Source: Novosphingopyxis iocasae (GTDB taxonomy: Bacteria > Pseudomonadota > Alphaproteobacteria > Sphingomonadales > Sphingomonadaceae). Taken from it: a stretch of 64,000 nt of DNA. The stretch spans positions 2,193,001 through 2,257,000 of the forward strand of contig NZ_CP060495.1 of assembly GCF_014334095.1 (NCBI RefSeq), in the 5' to 3' direction. Of this stretch, positions 47,278-57,022 are shown piece after piece. The position numbers and the translations under genes are program-made. The notes beneath the pieces are model-generated. The model made no database searches, was not told where the DNA came from, and was given only the letters and a program-made list of their open reading frames with translations. Position 1 is the stretch's first letter, and each line of letters starts with the position of its first letter.

Positions 47278-47822
47278 GCCCCGAAACGCCGCCTGAATTC
47301 AGCCATCCCGTCAAATTCGGCGAACTGGGTTCACGGCCCTATGAAGCCGCTCTCGAAGCCGATGAGGCGGAGCGTACGGCGCTGGCCGCGCGGTTCGATT
47401 GCCTGTCGCTCGATACGCTTACCGCCGATCTCGAGGCGGTGCGCGAAGGCGATGTGGTGCGCGTGACCGGCGGGCTCGCCGCCAAAGGCACACAGGCCTG
47501 CATCGCCACGGGCGATCCCGTGCCGTTCGCCATCGACGAGCCGATCGAACTGCTGTTCGTGCCGGTGCCCAAGGGCGGCGATCCGGAAGAAGAGGTGGAG
47601 CTGGCCGAGGACGAACTCGATTCGCTGTTCCACGACGGCCGCACCGTCGATCTGGGCGAGGCCGCGGCGCAAAGCTTCGGCCTGGCGCTCGATCCCTATC
47701 CGCGCAGCGAAGGCGCGGCCGAGGCGCTGGCCGAAGCCGGTGTGATAGGCGAGGATGAGGTGGAGCCGAAAGGCGCTTTGTCCGGCCTGAAGGCGATGCT
47801 CGAGGGCAAGGGGAAGGGCTGA
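47271..47822 (+). CDS. DUF177 (YceD-like) protein
   Basis: 183 residues. FDCLSLDTLTADLEAVREGD, ACIATGDPVPFAIDEPIELLF and acidic EEEVELAEDELDSLFHDGRTVDLGE are typical; the family is linked to 23S rRNA accumulation in plants and bacteria, and the alphaproteobacterial branch keeps only one of the usual cysteines here. GGGAGGGCGCC is an excellent ribosome binding site for ATG at 47271, which lies inside the chaperone's 3' end. A palindromic element follows 11 bases after the stop. Confidence 0.85.
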   Translation: MVGPETPPEFSHPVKFGELGSRPYEAALEADEAERTALAARFDCLSLDTLTADLEAVREGDVVRVTGGLAAKGTQACIATGDPVPFAIDEPIELLFVPVPKGGDPEEEVELAEDELDSLFHDGRTVDLGEAAAQSFGLALDPYPRSEGAAEALAEAGVIGEDEVEPKGALSGLKAMLEGKGKG

Positions 47823-47833
47823 GGCTCCAATTT

Positions 47834-47933
47834 CGTCATTGCGAGGAGCGAAGCGACGCGGCAATCCAGGGCCCATTGGCGCAAGACGTGGTGCTGCGGG
47901 GCCCTGGATTGCTTCGCTCCGCTCGCAATGACG
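47834..47933. repeat. 100-bp palindromic intergenic element, copy 1
   Basis: Perfect 12-bp terminal inverted repeat (CGTCATTGCGAG / CTCGCAATGACG) and further pairing arms containing GGCAATCCAGGGCCC and GGGCCCTGGATTGC. It would fold into one long interrupted hairpin. A relative lies at 58705-58806. No coding potential. Confidence 0.85.
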
Positions 47934-47959
47934 GCGATGCGAATTCGAGGCGGGCCGCG

Positions 47960-49525
47960 CTACCCCCGCTGCCAGCGCAGATAGCGGCTCGCCACCGCGA
48001 TCAGCCTGTCCGAGACATGAGCCAGCCCATGCTCCTGCGCCGCCAGCTTCGCCGCTTCAGCCCAGCTCGGATAGGGGTAGATCGTCTCCATCAGCTTCGT
48101 CAGCGTCAGGCCGTGGGTCATCGCCAGCGTGAAGCTCGTCAGGATTTCCGCAGCGTGCGAGCCGACGACCACCGCACCCAGAATTTCGTCCTTGCCCGGC
48201 TTCGTCAGCACTTTGACGAAACCCGTGGTCTCGCCTTCGGCCACCGCGCGTTCCAGCTCCGCCATTGCGAAACGCGTGACTTCATAGGCCACGCCTTGCT
48301 CGTCAGCGCTCGCCTCATTCAGGCCGACACTCGCGACTTCGGGCGAGGTGTAGGTGGCGCGCGGCATCACCGGATCGGCGGCTTTCGGACTGTAGAGCGG
48401 GGCGAATAGCGCGCTATAACCCGCTTTCAGCCCCTGATAGCCCGCGGCATGGGTGAACTGGAACGGCCCGGCCACATCGCCCGCGGCGAAGATGTGGGGG
48501 AGCGAACTGGACAGCCGCCCGTCGGTGACGATGGTGCGATCCGTATCGACACCGATGTCTTCCAGACCATAGCCCGACAGCCGGGCCTTGCGGCCGATGC
48601 CGATCAGCAGCGCGTCGTAATCCAGCCGCTTCTCTCCGTCCGGTTCCTTAGCGATGAGGTGGCGCCCCTCGCCGTCCAGCGCGAACCGCTTCGCCTCATG
48701 CCCCGTCAGCACGCGAACGCCGTCCGCTTCCAGCGCCTCGCGCAGCAGCGCCGCGGCATCGGCATCCTCCTGCCCCATCAGCCGGTCCGACTGCTCCACC
48801 AGCGTCACCTGCGATCCCAGCCGCTGGAAGCTCTGCGCCAGTTCGCAGCCGATCGGCCCGCCGCCGATGATGACGAACCGTTCGGGCACCAGCGCCCGCT
48901 CGCCCATCGCGTCCCACAGCGTCTCGCTGGTCAGATAACCGCTCGCCTCAATTCCCTCGATGCTCGGCACCACGGGCTCGGAGCCGGTCGCGACCACGAA
49001 ATGCCGGGCGGTAAGGCGCTGCGTGCCGCCAGCATTCAGCGCGATCTCCACCGTCCATGGGTCCACGAAGCGCGCATAGCCGGGGATCACGTCGACGCCG
49101 TAGCCGGTGAACGTTTCCACGCTGTCATGTGGCGCGATGTCCCGGATCACCTGACGAACCCTGCTCATCACACGAGTGAAATCGGGCTGCGGATCGGCCG
49201 CGGTCAGCCCGTATTCCGCCGCCTCGCGCATCGCAGCGGCGGCGCGCGCGCTGCGGATCAGCGCCTTGCTAGGCACGCAGCCGGTGTTGAGGCAATCACC
49301 GCCCATCTCCCGCGCTTCGACCAGCGAGACTTTTGCGCCGGCCTTCGCCGCAAGATAGGCGGCGGTGAGACCTGCCGATCCCGCGCCGATCACGATGGTG
49401 TTGCGATCGAAGGTTTTTGGGGCTCCAACCCCGCCCGCGCTCGGCCTGCGGATGGCGGAGCCCCCGACGAGGACGATGGCCAGCAGGATCAGGACGACGG
49501 CGGCGATGGATGCAAGAGCGGTCAT
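47960..49525 (-). CDS. Membrane-anchored FAD-dependent disulfide reductase (mercuric reductase-like)
   Basis: 521 residues. One N-terminal transmembrane helix (residues 4-24) precedes a full class I disulfide oxidoreductase: FAD motif GAGSAG, redox pair GGDCLNTGCVPSK (C78, C83), NAD(P) motif GGGPIG, IGRKARL and AAGDVAG, then the dimer domain. The C-terminal catalytic His-Pro-His of lipoamide dehydrogenases is replaced by YPYPSWAE, so lipoamide is an unlikely substrate. No mercury-binding cysteine pair is seen at the C-terminus. Function uncertain. Confidence 0.85.
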   Translation of the reverse strand: MTALASIAAVVLILLAIVLVGGSAIRRPSAGGVGAPKTFDRNTIVIGAGSAGLTAAYLAAKAGAKVSLVEAREMGGDCLNTGCVPSKALIRSARAAAAMREAAEYGLTAADPQPDFTRVMSRVRQVIRDIAPHDSVETFTGYGVDVIPGYARFVDPWTVEIALNAGGTQRLTARHFVVATGSEPVVPSIEGIEASGYLTSETLWDAMGERALVPERFVIIGGGPIGCELAQSFQRLGSQVTLVEQSDRLMGQEDADAAALLREALEADGVRVLTGHEAKRFALDGEGRHLIAKEPDGEKRLDYDALLIGIGRKARLSGYGLEDIGVDTDRTIVTDGRLSSSLPHIFAAGDVAGPFQFTHAAGYQGLKAGYSALFAPLYSPKAADPVMPRATYTSPEVASVGLNEASADEQGVAYEVTRFAMAELERAVAEGETTGFVKVLTKPGKDEILGAVVVGSHAAEILTSFTLAMTHGLTLTKLMETIYPYPSWAEAAKLAAQEHGLAHVSDRLIAVASRYLRWQRG

Positions 49526-49558
49526 GCCGGATGCGTTATCACGGGCGCATCGGCGCGC

Positions 49559-50767
49559 CTACTCCGCCGGACATAGCTCTGCGGGGATATCGGGCGTCGC
49601 ACGCCGCCGCTCGAGCCAGAAAGAGACGAGCAGGATCGCAAGGCCGCCGATCGCGAGCAGGCTGCCCACCCAGCCCGGTGCGGTCCAGCCGTAACCCGCG
49701 CTGATCGCCGCGCCCGCCAGGAACGGCCCCAGCGCATTGGCGGCGTTGAACGCGGCGTGGTGCAAGGAGGCCGCGAGCGTCTGTGCCTCCCCCGCCACAT
49801 CCATCAGCCGCGTCTGCAGTACCGGGCCGAGGCCGCCGCCCAGCGCGATGGCGAAGCAGCCGATGCCGAGCAGCAGCAGATTGCCGGTCATCAGCGGCAG
49901 CGCGGCCAGCACGATCGCGCTCCAGACGAGCAGGCCGATCGCAGTGCGCTTCATCGCCCTATCCGCCAGCCAGCCCGCACCCAGATTGCCGACCGTCATG
50001 CCGATGCCGAACACGACGAGAATGGCGGGGACCATGTCGGGCGAAACGCCCATGCCTTCGGTCATCAACGGCGCGATGAAGCTGTAGACCGCGAACATGC
50101 CGCCGAAACCGATCGCCCCGGCACCCAGCGTCAGCCAAACCTGCGTGTTGCCGAGCGCGGACAGCTCGCTCTTCGGATCGCGGCCGTTTTCCGGACGCTG
50201 GAGCGGGGCGAACAGTTGCACCGACAGCGCGGTCAGCAGCGCGAGGACAACCACGATGGCAAATCCCCAGCGCCAGCCGACGGTGAGGCCTATGAAGTTC
50301 GCCGCCGGGGAGCCGATGATGGTGGCAAGCGTCAGGCCGAGCATCACCAGCGCCACCGATTGCGCGCGCTTGTCCGGCATGACGGAAGCCGCCATCAGCG
50401 CGGCGACGCCGAAATAGGCGCCGTGCGGCAGGCCGCTGACGAAGCGGGAGGCGAGCAGCCAGCCATAAGTGGGCGCCCAGACGGTAAGCGCGTTGCCCGC
50501 CGCAATGGCGATCATCAGCCCCACGAGCAGCCGTCGGCGCGGCAGCCCCGCGCCGAGAAAGGCGAGCAGCGGCGCGCCCGCCACCACGCCCAGCGCATAG
50601 GCGCTGATCGCATGGGCTGCGACGGGCTCGCTCAGACCCAGTTCGCGCGCATAGAAGGGCAAGAGGCTCATCGCCGAAAATTCGGTGGAGCCGATCGCAA
50701 ACCCGCCCAGAGCGAGGGCAAAAAGAACGAGAGCGCGCTTACCGGCGCCGGGATCGCTGGCGGTCAT
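49559..50767 (-). CDS. MFS transporter, DHA1 sugar-efflux/drug-efflux type
   Basis: 402 residues with twelve predicted transmembrane helices. FAIGSTEFSAMSLLPFYARELG at helix one and HGAYFGVAALMAAS in helix five region match the AraJ/YdhP/chloramphenicol-efflux branch of DHA1. Probably a proton-driven exporter; substrate not predictable. It lies 33 bases after the disulfide reductase gene in the same direction (upstream of it), so the two may be cotranscribed. Confidence 0.87.
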   Translation of the reverse strand: MTASDPGAGKRALVLFALALGGFAIGSTEFSAMSLLPFYARELGLSEPVAAHAISAYALGVVAGAPLLAFLGAGLPRRRLLVGLMIAIAAGNALTVWAPTYGWLLASRFVSGLPHGAYFGVAALMAASVMPDKRAQSVALVMLGLTLATIIGSPAANFIGLTVGWRWGFAIVVVLALLTALSVQLFAPLQRPENGRDPKSELSALGNTQVWLTLGAGAIGFGGMFAVYSFIAPLMTEGMGVSPDMVPAILVVFGIGMTVGNLGAGWLADRAMKRTAIGLLVWSAIVLAALPLMTGNLLLLGIGCFAIALGGGLGPVLQTRLMDVAGEAQTLAASLHHAAFNAANALGPFLAGAAISAGYGWTAPGWVGSLLAIGGLAILLVSFWLERRRATPDIPAELCPAE

Positions 50768-50895
50768 ATACTAAATCCTTGGCTAAGCGGGCCCATGCGG
50801 CGGCTCTCCCGGTCCGTCCGCACCCGCTGGCGTTACAGCGCGCGAAATGGGCTGAAGGCTCCCGGCTTTCGACCCTGAATAGCTATGCAAAGCAA

Positions 50896-50920
50896 AAGCC
50901 CCGCTTTTCGGGCGGGGCTT
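50896..50920 (-). terminator. Rho-independent terminator of ssb
   Basis: Perfect 9-bp stem (50896-50904 with 50912-50920), 7-base loop, and on the minus strand a T-rich tail (TTTGCTTTG), 30 bases after the ssb stop. Confidence 0.8.
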
Positions 50921-50949
50921 CCGGTCTCGTTCGCTATGATGAACGCGTC

Positions 50950-51510
50950 TCAGAACGGCACTTCGTCGTCCAGATCGTCGGCGAAATCGCCGCCCTGGTT
51001 CCAGCCGCCACCGCCGCCGGATCCGCCACCCGAGCCGCCGCTTCCGCCGCCGCCCTGGTTCCAGCCGCCGCCCGATCCGCCACCGGACCCGCCGCCGCCA
51101 TAATTGCCGCCACCGCCGCCATAGTTTCCGCCGCCGCCACCGCCGCCGGAACCGCCCGATGCGCCGTCGAGCATGGTCATCACTGCGCCGGGGCCGCTCA
51201 GCACCACTTCGGTCGAGTAGCGGTCATTGCCCGACTGGTCCTGCCATTTGCGGGTCTGCAGCTGGCCTTCAACGTAGATCTTGGAGCCCTTGCGCAGGAA
51301 GCGCTCGGCCACGCCGACCAGGCCGTCGGACTTGATCGTCACCGTGTGCCACTCGGTCCGCTCGCGCCGTTCGCCGGTCTGGCGGTCCTTCCAGTTTTCC
51401 GACGTCGCGATGCGCAGATTGCAGATGCGCCCGCCATTCTGGAAGGTCTTCACCTCCGGATCGGCACCCAAATTGCCGACGAGAATGACCTTGTTGACCG
51501 AGCCTGCCAT
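50950..51510 (-). CDS. ssb: Single-stranded DNA-binding protein
   Basis: Coats single-stranded DNA in replication, repair and recombination. 186 residues: OB fold 1-110 ([35 protein letters not shown]), a long glycine-rich linker with two WNQGG units, and the acidic tip DLDDEVPF that recruits partner proteins. ATG at 51510 follows GGAGACAATC. The linker's repetition is low-complexity coding sequence, not a separate repeat element. Confidence 0.96.
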   Translation of the reverse strand: MAGSVNKVILVGNLGADPEVKTFQNGGRICNLRIATSENWKDRQTGERRERTEWHTVTIKSDGLVGVAERFLRKGSKIYVEGQLQTRKWQDQSGNDRYSTEVVLSGPGAVMTMLDGASGGSGGGGGGGNYGGGGGNYGGGGSGGGSGGGWNQGGGGSGGSGGGSGGGGGWNQGGDFADDLDDEVPF

Positions 51511-51550
51511 GATTGTCTCCGTGTTCGGTGCGTCTGCCGCACCCATGTCC

Positions 51551-51575
51551 GTTCGTGCCGAGCTTGTCGAAGCAC
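51551..51575. repeat. Solo arm of the CTTCGACAAGCTCAG repeat, copy 2
   Basis: 25 bases whose reverse complement matches 40041-40064 apart from one base. No second arm is found nearby. It lies just upstream of ssb. Confidence 0.7.
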
Positions 51576-51656
51576 CGTCTTGCCGGAAGGCTTAGATAAA
51601 GGGGTCCGTCAGGACAAGCCAAGCCCGACCGGCGGACGGACTTTTTGAACGGAGCG

Positions 51657-53522
<1,866 letters not shown>

Positions 53523-53546
53523 AGCTCGCGTCCCGTCCGTCCCGGC

Positions 53547-53789
53547 CTAGCGCCGTTCCTCGCATTCGATCGCAGCAGCATGATGCGTGCGCATCGCCAC
53601 CGTCATGCGGCCGATCCGCACCGCGATCGGATCGCGCCAGAATAGCATGCCCTTGTGCAGCGTCTCGACGAAAGCGCCAGCCTCGAAGCCGAGCGCGCGC
53701 AGGCGGCTGCCTTCGGCGGGGGGGAGCGAATCCCAGTCGATCGCGGCAATGCGGGCCGGGACACGTCTTGGCAAATCGGACAGTTTCAT
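53547..53789 (-). CDS. feoA: Ferrous iron transport protein A
   Basis: Small SH3-like partner of FeoB, 80 residues: MKLSDLPRRVPARI, RLRALGFEAGAFVETLHKG and DPIAVRIGRMTVAMR cover the whole fold. ATG at 53789 starts the family pattern. With feoB 24 bases downstream it forms a two-gene operon; FeoC is absent, as usual outside gammaproteobacteria. Confidence 0.93.
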   Translation of the reverse strand: MKLSDLPRRVPARIAAIDWDSLPPAEGSRLRALGFEAGAFVETLHKGMLFWRDPIAVRIGRMTVAMRTHHAAAIECEERR

Positions 53790-53801
53790 GAAACTGCGAC
53801 C

Positions 53802-53858
53802 GATTATCAATAAAGCCGGGGCTTGGCTAGCACCGATGTAGCAAAGTATCATTATTCC
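53802..53858 (-). promoter_or_regulatory. Possible iron-responsive sites upstream of feoA
   Basis: On the minus strand TTATTGATAATC (53802-53813) and GGAATAATGATA (53847-53858) each resemble Fur half-sites (TGATAAT). Neither has a good second half. Context supports iron control; sequence support is weak. Confidence 0.3.
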
Positions 53859-53899
53859 GTTCGGGCCGAGCCGGGTTTCGGCCGGCTCGGCCCGAACGG
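53857..53899 (-). terminator. Long perfect hairpin between nemA and feoA
   Basis: 18-bp perfect inverted repeat (53857-53874 with 53882-53899) and a 7-base loop, 21 bases after the old-yellow-enzyme gene. On the minus strand AATAATGATACTTT follows. Probably ends that transcript before feoA. Confidence 0.6.
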
Positions 53900-53920
53900 G
53901 TTTGGTCTATCCCGCGAGGC

Positions 53921-55018
53921 TCAGGCCTCCGCGCGCTGCTCTTCCAGCGTGGGGTAGTCGATATAGCCTTCCGGCCCCTGGCTGTACCACGTCTTCATCT
54001 CACCCTCGTTCAGCGGCGCGCCCTCGCGGAAACGCTCCACGAGATCCGGGTTGGCGAGGAAGGGGCGGCCATAGCTGATGGCGTCGGCGCGGCCCGCATC
54101 GAGATCGGCCTGACCGTCCTCGACCCCGTAATCGCTGTTGAGCACCAGCGGGCCGCCGAAGGCCTTGCGAATCGCCGGGCTCTGCTTGGGTACTTCGGTG
54201 CGCCCGAAGGTGCCGTCCGGGCCGGGCTCGCGCAGTTCCAGAAAGGCGATCTTGCGCTCGTTCAGCAAAGCGGCGGCATGGGTGAACAGCGCTTCCGGAT
54301 TACTATCGTCGACGCCCTGCGTCGCGCCATTGGGCGACAGGCGCACGGCAGTGCGGTCCGCGCCCCAGATGTCGATCAGCCGATCGGTCACTTCGCGCAG
54401 CAGCCGGGTGCGGTTTTCGATCGAGCCGCCATATTCGTCTTCGCGCAGATTGCTGTTGTCTCGCAGAAACTGATCGATCAGATAGCCGTTCGCCGCGTGC
54501 AGCTGCACCCCGTCGAAGCCCGCCTTTTTCGCATTCTCCGCAGCGTTCGCATAATCGTCCAGCAAACGCGGAATTTCGGACAGCTCGAGCGGGCGGGCCT
54601 CCTCGAAATCCTGCTTGCCGTCATAGGTGTGGGCCTGGCCGGGCGCGGTGGTGGCGCTGGCGGATACGGGCTGCTTGCCCTCGTTCAGGCTGGAATGGTG
54701 GATGCGGCCCATATGCCAGAGCTGCGCGATGATCTTGCCGCCCTTTTCGTGCACGGCATCGGTCACCGGCTTCCACGCCTCGGTCTGCTGCGCGTTCCAG
54801 AGACCGGGCGCATAGGGCCAGCCGAGCCCTTCCGCGCTCATCCCCGTCGCTTCGCTGATGATCAGCCCGGCGCCGGCGCGCTGCGCATAATAGGTCGCCA
54901 TCATCTCCACCGGCACATGCTCGCGTGTCGCGCGGCCGCGGGTGAGCGGGGCCATCAGGATGCGGTTCTTCGCCTCGATGGCGCCGAGGCGGATGGGATC
55001 GAACAGGCTTGCGGCCAT
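53921..55018 (-). CDS. nemA: Old-yellow-enzyme-type alkene reductase
   Basis: FMN enzyme that reduces activated C=C bonds such as N-ethylmaleimide and enones with NAD(P)H. 365 residues of the TIM-barrel OYE family: NRILMAPLTRGRA, AQLWHMGRIHHSS, DGVQLHAANGYLIDQFLRDNSN with the His-Ala-Ala-Asn substrate site, and YGGSIENRTR. The full-length match to the NemA branch is good. Ribosome binding site GGAGTGACCC before the ATG. Confidence 0.92.
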   Translation of the reverse strand: MAASLFDPIRLGAIEAKNRILMAPLTRGRATREHVPVEMMATYYAQRAGAGLIISEATGMSAEGLGWPYAPGLWNAQQTEAWKPVTDAVHEKGGKIIAQLWHMGRIHHSSLNEGKQPVSASATTAPGQAHTYDGKQDFEEARPLELSEIPRLLDDYANAAENAKKAGFDGVQLHAANGYLIDQFLRDNSNLREDEYGGSIENRTRLLREVTDRLIDIWGADRTAVRLSPNGATQGVDDSNPEALFTHAAALLNERKIAFLELREPGPDGTFGRTEVPKQSPAIRKAFGGPLVLNSDYGVEDGQADLDAGRADAISYGRPFLANPDLVERFREGAPLNEGEMKTWYSQGPEGYIDYPTLEEQRAEA

Positions 55019-55136
55019 GGGTCACTCCTTATCATGAATTCAGTTTCGGTCTGAAACCCAGCTAGGTGCGGCGCGTTCCCGCTGCAATCGAAGGAGTTCT
55101 TTGCATGCGCGCAGCAAGACTATAGGCTCATCCCCC

Positions 55137-55814
55137 ATGGACCAGGAAACAATGAGCGATCCCGCAGACCTGACATTGGACGAAGTGCGCGTGAAACTCG
55201 CGCCGCTGCTCGCGCAGAATGCGGCTTTCGATGGGTGGACGCCCGAAGCGGTCACGATGACGGCCGAGGGTGCAGACGTGGATCCGGACATCGCCCGGCT
55301 CGCCTTCAAGGGCGGGGCGATGGACATGATCGACGCCTGGATCGAATCGACCGATGCCGAGATGGCCCGGCGGCTTCCGCCGGAGACGCTCGATGCGATG
55401 AAGATCCGCGACAAGATCCGCTCCATGATCGAAACCCGATTGGAAATAGCGGAGCCGGACAAGGAGGCCTTGCGCCGCGCGATGGCAATCCAGGCCATGC
55501 CGCAGAACCTGCCGCGCACCGCCAAGATCGCCTGGCGCACGTCGGACCGGATGTGGCGGATGGCGGGCGACACCGCGACCGATTACAACCATTATACCAA
55601 GCGCATGATCCTGACCGGCGTCTACGGCTCCACGCTGACCGTGTTCGTCAACGACGATAGCGAGGATTATGCGGAAACCCGCGCCTTCCTGGCCCGGCGG
55701 ATCGAGAATGTGATGCAGTTCGAAAAGGCCAAGGCGCAGTGGACCGGCGGCGGAGACCGCGATCGCCTGAGCCTGTCGCGCTTCATAGGACGGCTGCGCT
55801 ACCCCGCGCGCTGA
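55137..55814 (+). CDS. COQ9-family protein
   Basis: 225 residues. TLDEVRVKLAPLLAQNAAFDGWTPEAV at the start and the C-terminal WRTSDRMWRMAGDTATDYNHYTKR are diagnostic of the COQ9 lipid-binding fold, which presents ubiquinone precursors to COQ7-type hydroxylases. ATG at 55137; an ATG at 55152 is also possible. Divergent from nemA. Confidence 0.9.
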   Translation: MDQETMSDPADLTLDEVRVKLAPLLAQNAAFDGWTPEAVTMTAEGADVDPDIARLAFKGGAMDMIDAWIESTDAEMARRLPPETLDAMKIRDKIRSMIETRLEIAEPDKEALRRAMAIQAMPQNLPRTAKIAWRTSDRMWRMAGDTATDYNHYTKRMILTGVYGSTLTVFVNDDSEDYAETRAFLARRIENVMQFEKAKAQWTGGGDRDRLSLSRFIGRLRYPAR

Positions 55815-55879
55815 GCGTCGACCCCCACGGGAGGGCCGGCGCCAAGATCGGCCCCTCGCTTTTGAGAGAGGAGCCTTTC

Positions 55880-57010
55880 ATGGCAGGACCGCTGGCCGGT
55901 ATCCGCATCATCGAACTGGCAGGCATCGGCCCTGCTCCTTTTTGCGGCATGATGCTGGCCGATCACGGCGCGGAGGTGATCCGTGTGGAGCGCATCGGTG
56001 GGCGTATACAGGCCACCGATCCGCTGCTGCGCTCCCGCCGCTCGATCGCGGTCGACATGAAATCGCCCGAGGGCGTCGCGCTGATCCGCGATCTGGCCAA
56101 GGATGCCGACGGGCTGATCGAGGGTTTCCGTCCCGGCGTCACCGAGCGGCTGGGCCTGGGTCCCGACATCCTACTCGGCGACAATCCCAAGCTTGTCTAT
56201 GGCCGCATGACCGGTTGGGGACAGACCGGGCCCTATGCGCAGGCCGCGGGGCACGACATCAATTATATCGCGCTGTCCGGCGCGCTGCACGGCATCGGCC
56301 GCAAGGGCGAAAAGCCGGTGCCGCCGGTCAATTATCTGGGCGATTTCGGCGGCGGCGGCATGATGCTGGCCTTCGGCATGGTGAGCGCGCTGCTCGCCGT
56401 GAAGAACGGCGCGGACGGCCAGGTGATCGACTGCGCGATGACGGACGGATCGGCGCTGCTCACCGCCATGACCTGGGGCTTCCGCGCCGCCGGCATGTGG
56501 AAGGACGAAGCGGGCACCAACCTGCTCGACGGTGCAGCACATTTTTACGACACCTACGAGTGCGCCGACGGCAGGTTCATCTCGATCGGATCGATCGAAC
56601 CGCAATTCTATGCGCAACTCCGCGAAGCGCTGGGGCTCACCGACGATCCCGATTTCGATGCGCAGATGGACGCAGGCCGCTGGCCCGCGCTGAAGGACAA
56701 GCTGGCCGCTATCTTTGCCTCCAAACCGCGCGATCATTGGTGCGAGAAGATGGAGCATACGAACATCTGCTTCGCGCCGGTGCTCTCCATGGCCGAAGCG
56801 CCCGAGCACCCACACAATGCCGTGCGCGGCACCTTTATCGAGGTCGCCGGAGTTACCCAACCCGCGCCCGCGCCGCGCTACGGCGGCACGCCGACCGATG
56901 CACCGACCCCGCCCCCGAAAGCGGGCGTGCACAGCGATGATCTGCTCGGCCGATGCGGTTATGACGAGGAAAAGATCGCAGACCTGCGCAAAGCGGGCGT
57001 TATCGCTTGA
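55880..57010 (+). CDS. CaiB/BaiF-family CoA transferase, alpha-methylacyl-CoA racemase type
   Basis: 376 residues. LAGIGPAPFCGMMLADHGAEVIRVER and RSRRSIAVDMKSPEG bind CoA; the catalytic aspartate is expected in IDCAMTDGSALL. By its motifs it fits the alpha-methylacyl-CoA racemase branch, acting on 2-methyl-branched acyl-CoA, rather than formyl-CoA transferase. GAGAGGAGCC precedes the ATG. The acyl-CoA ligase gene begins 12 bases after its stop, so acid activation and epimerisation are probably coupled. Confidence 0.9.
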   Translation: MAGPLAGIRIIELAGIGPAPFCGMMLADHGAEVIRVERIGGRIQATDPLLRSRRSIAVDMKSPEGVALIRDLAKDADGLIEGFRPGVTERLGLGPDILLGDNPKLVYGRMTGWGQTGPYAQAAGHDINYIALSGALHGIGRKGEKPVPPVNYLGDFGGGGMMLAFGMVSALLAVKNGADGQVIDCAMTDGSALLTAMTWGFRAAGMWKDEAGTNLLDGAAHFYDTYECADGRFISIGSIEPQFYAQLREALGLTDDPDFDAQMDAGRWPALKDKLAAIFASKPRDHWCEKMEHTNICFAPVLSMAEAPEHPHNAVRGTFIEVAGVTQPAPAPRYGGTPTDAPTPPPKAGVHSDDLLGRCGYDEEKIADLRKAGVIA

Positions 57011-57022
57011 AGGAGAGGAACG

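Noticed and set aside
50950-51180. Repeat-like GC-rich tract with GCCGCCACC units
   Set aside because: It encodes the glycine-rich linker of SSB; the repetition is explained by the protein.
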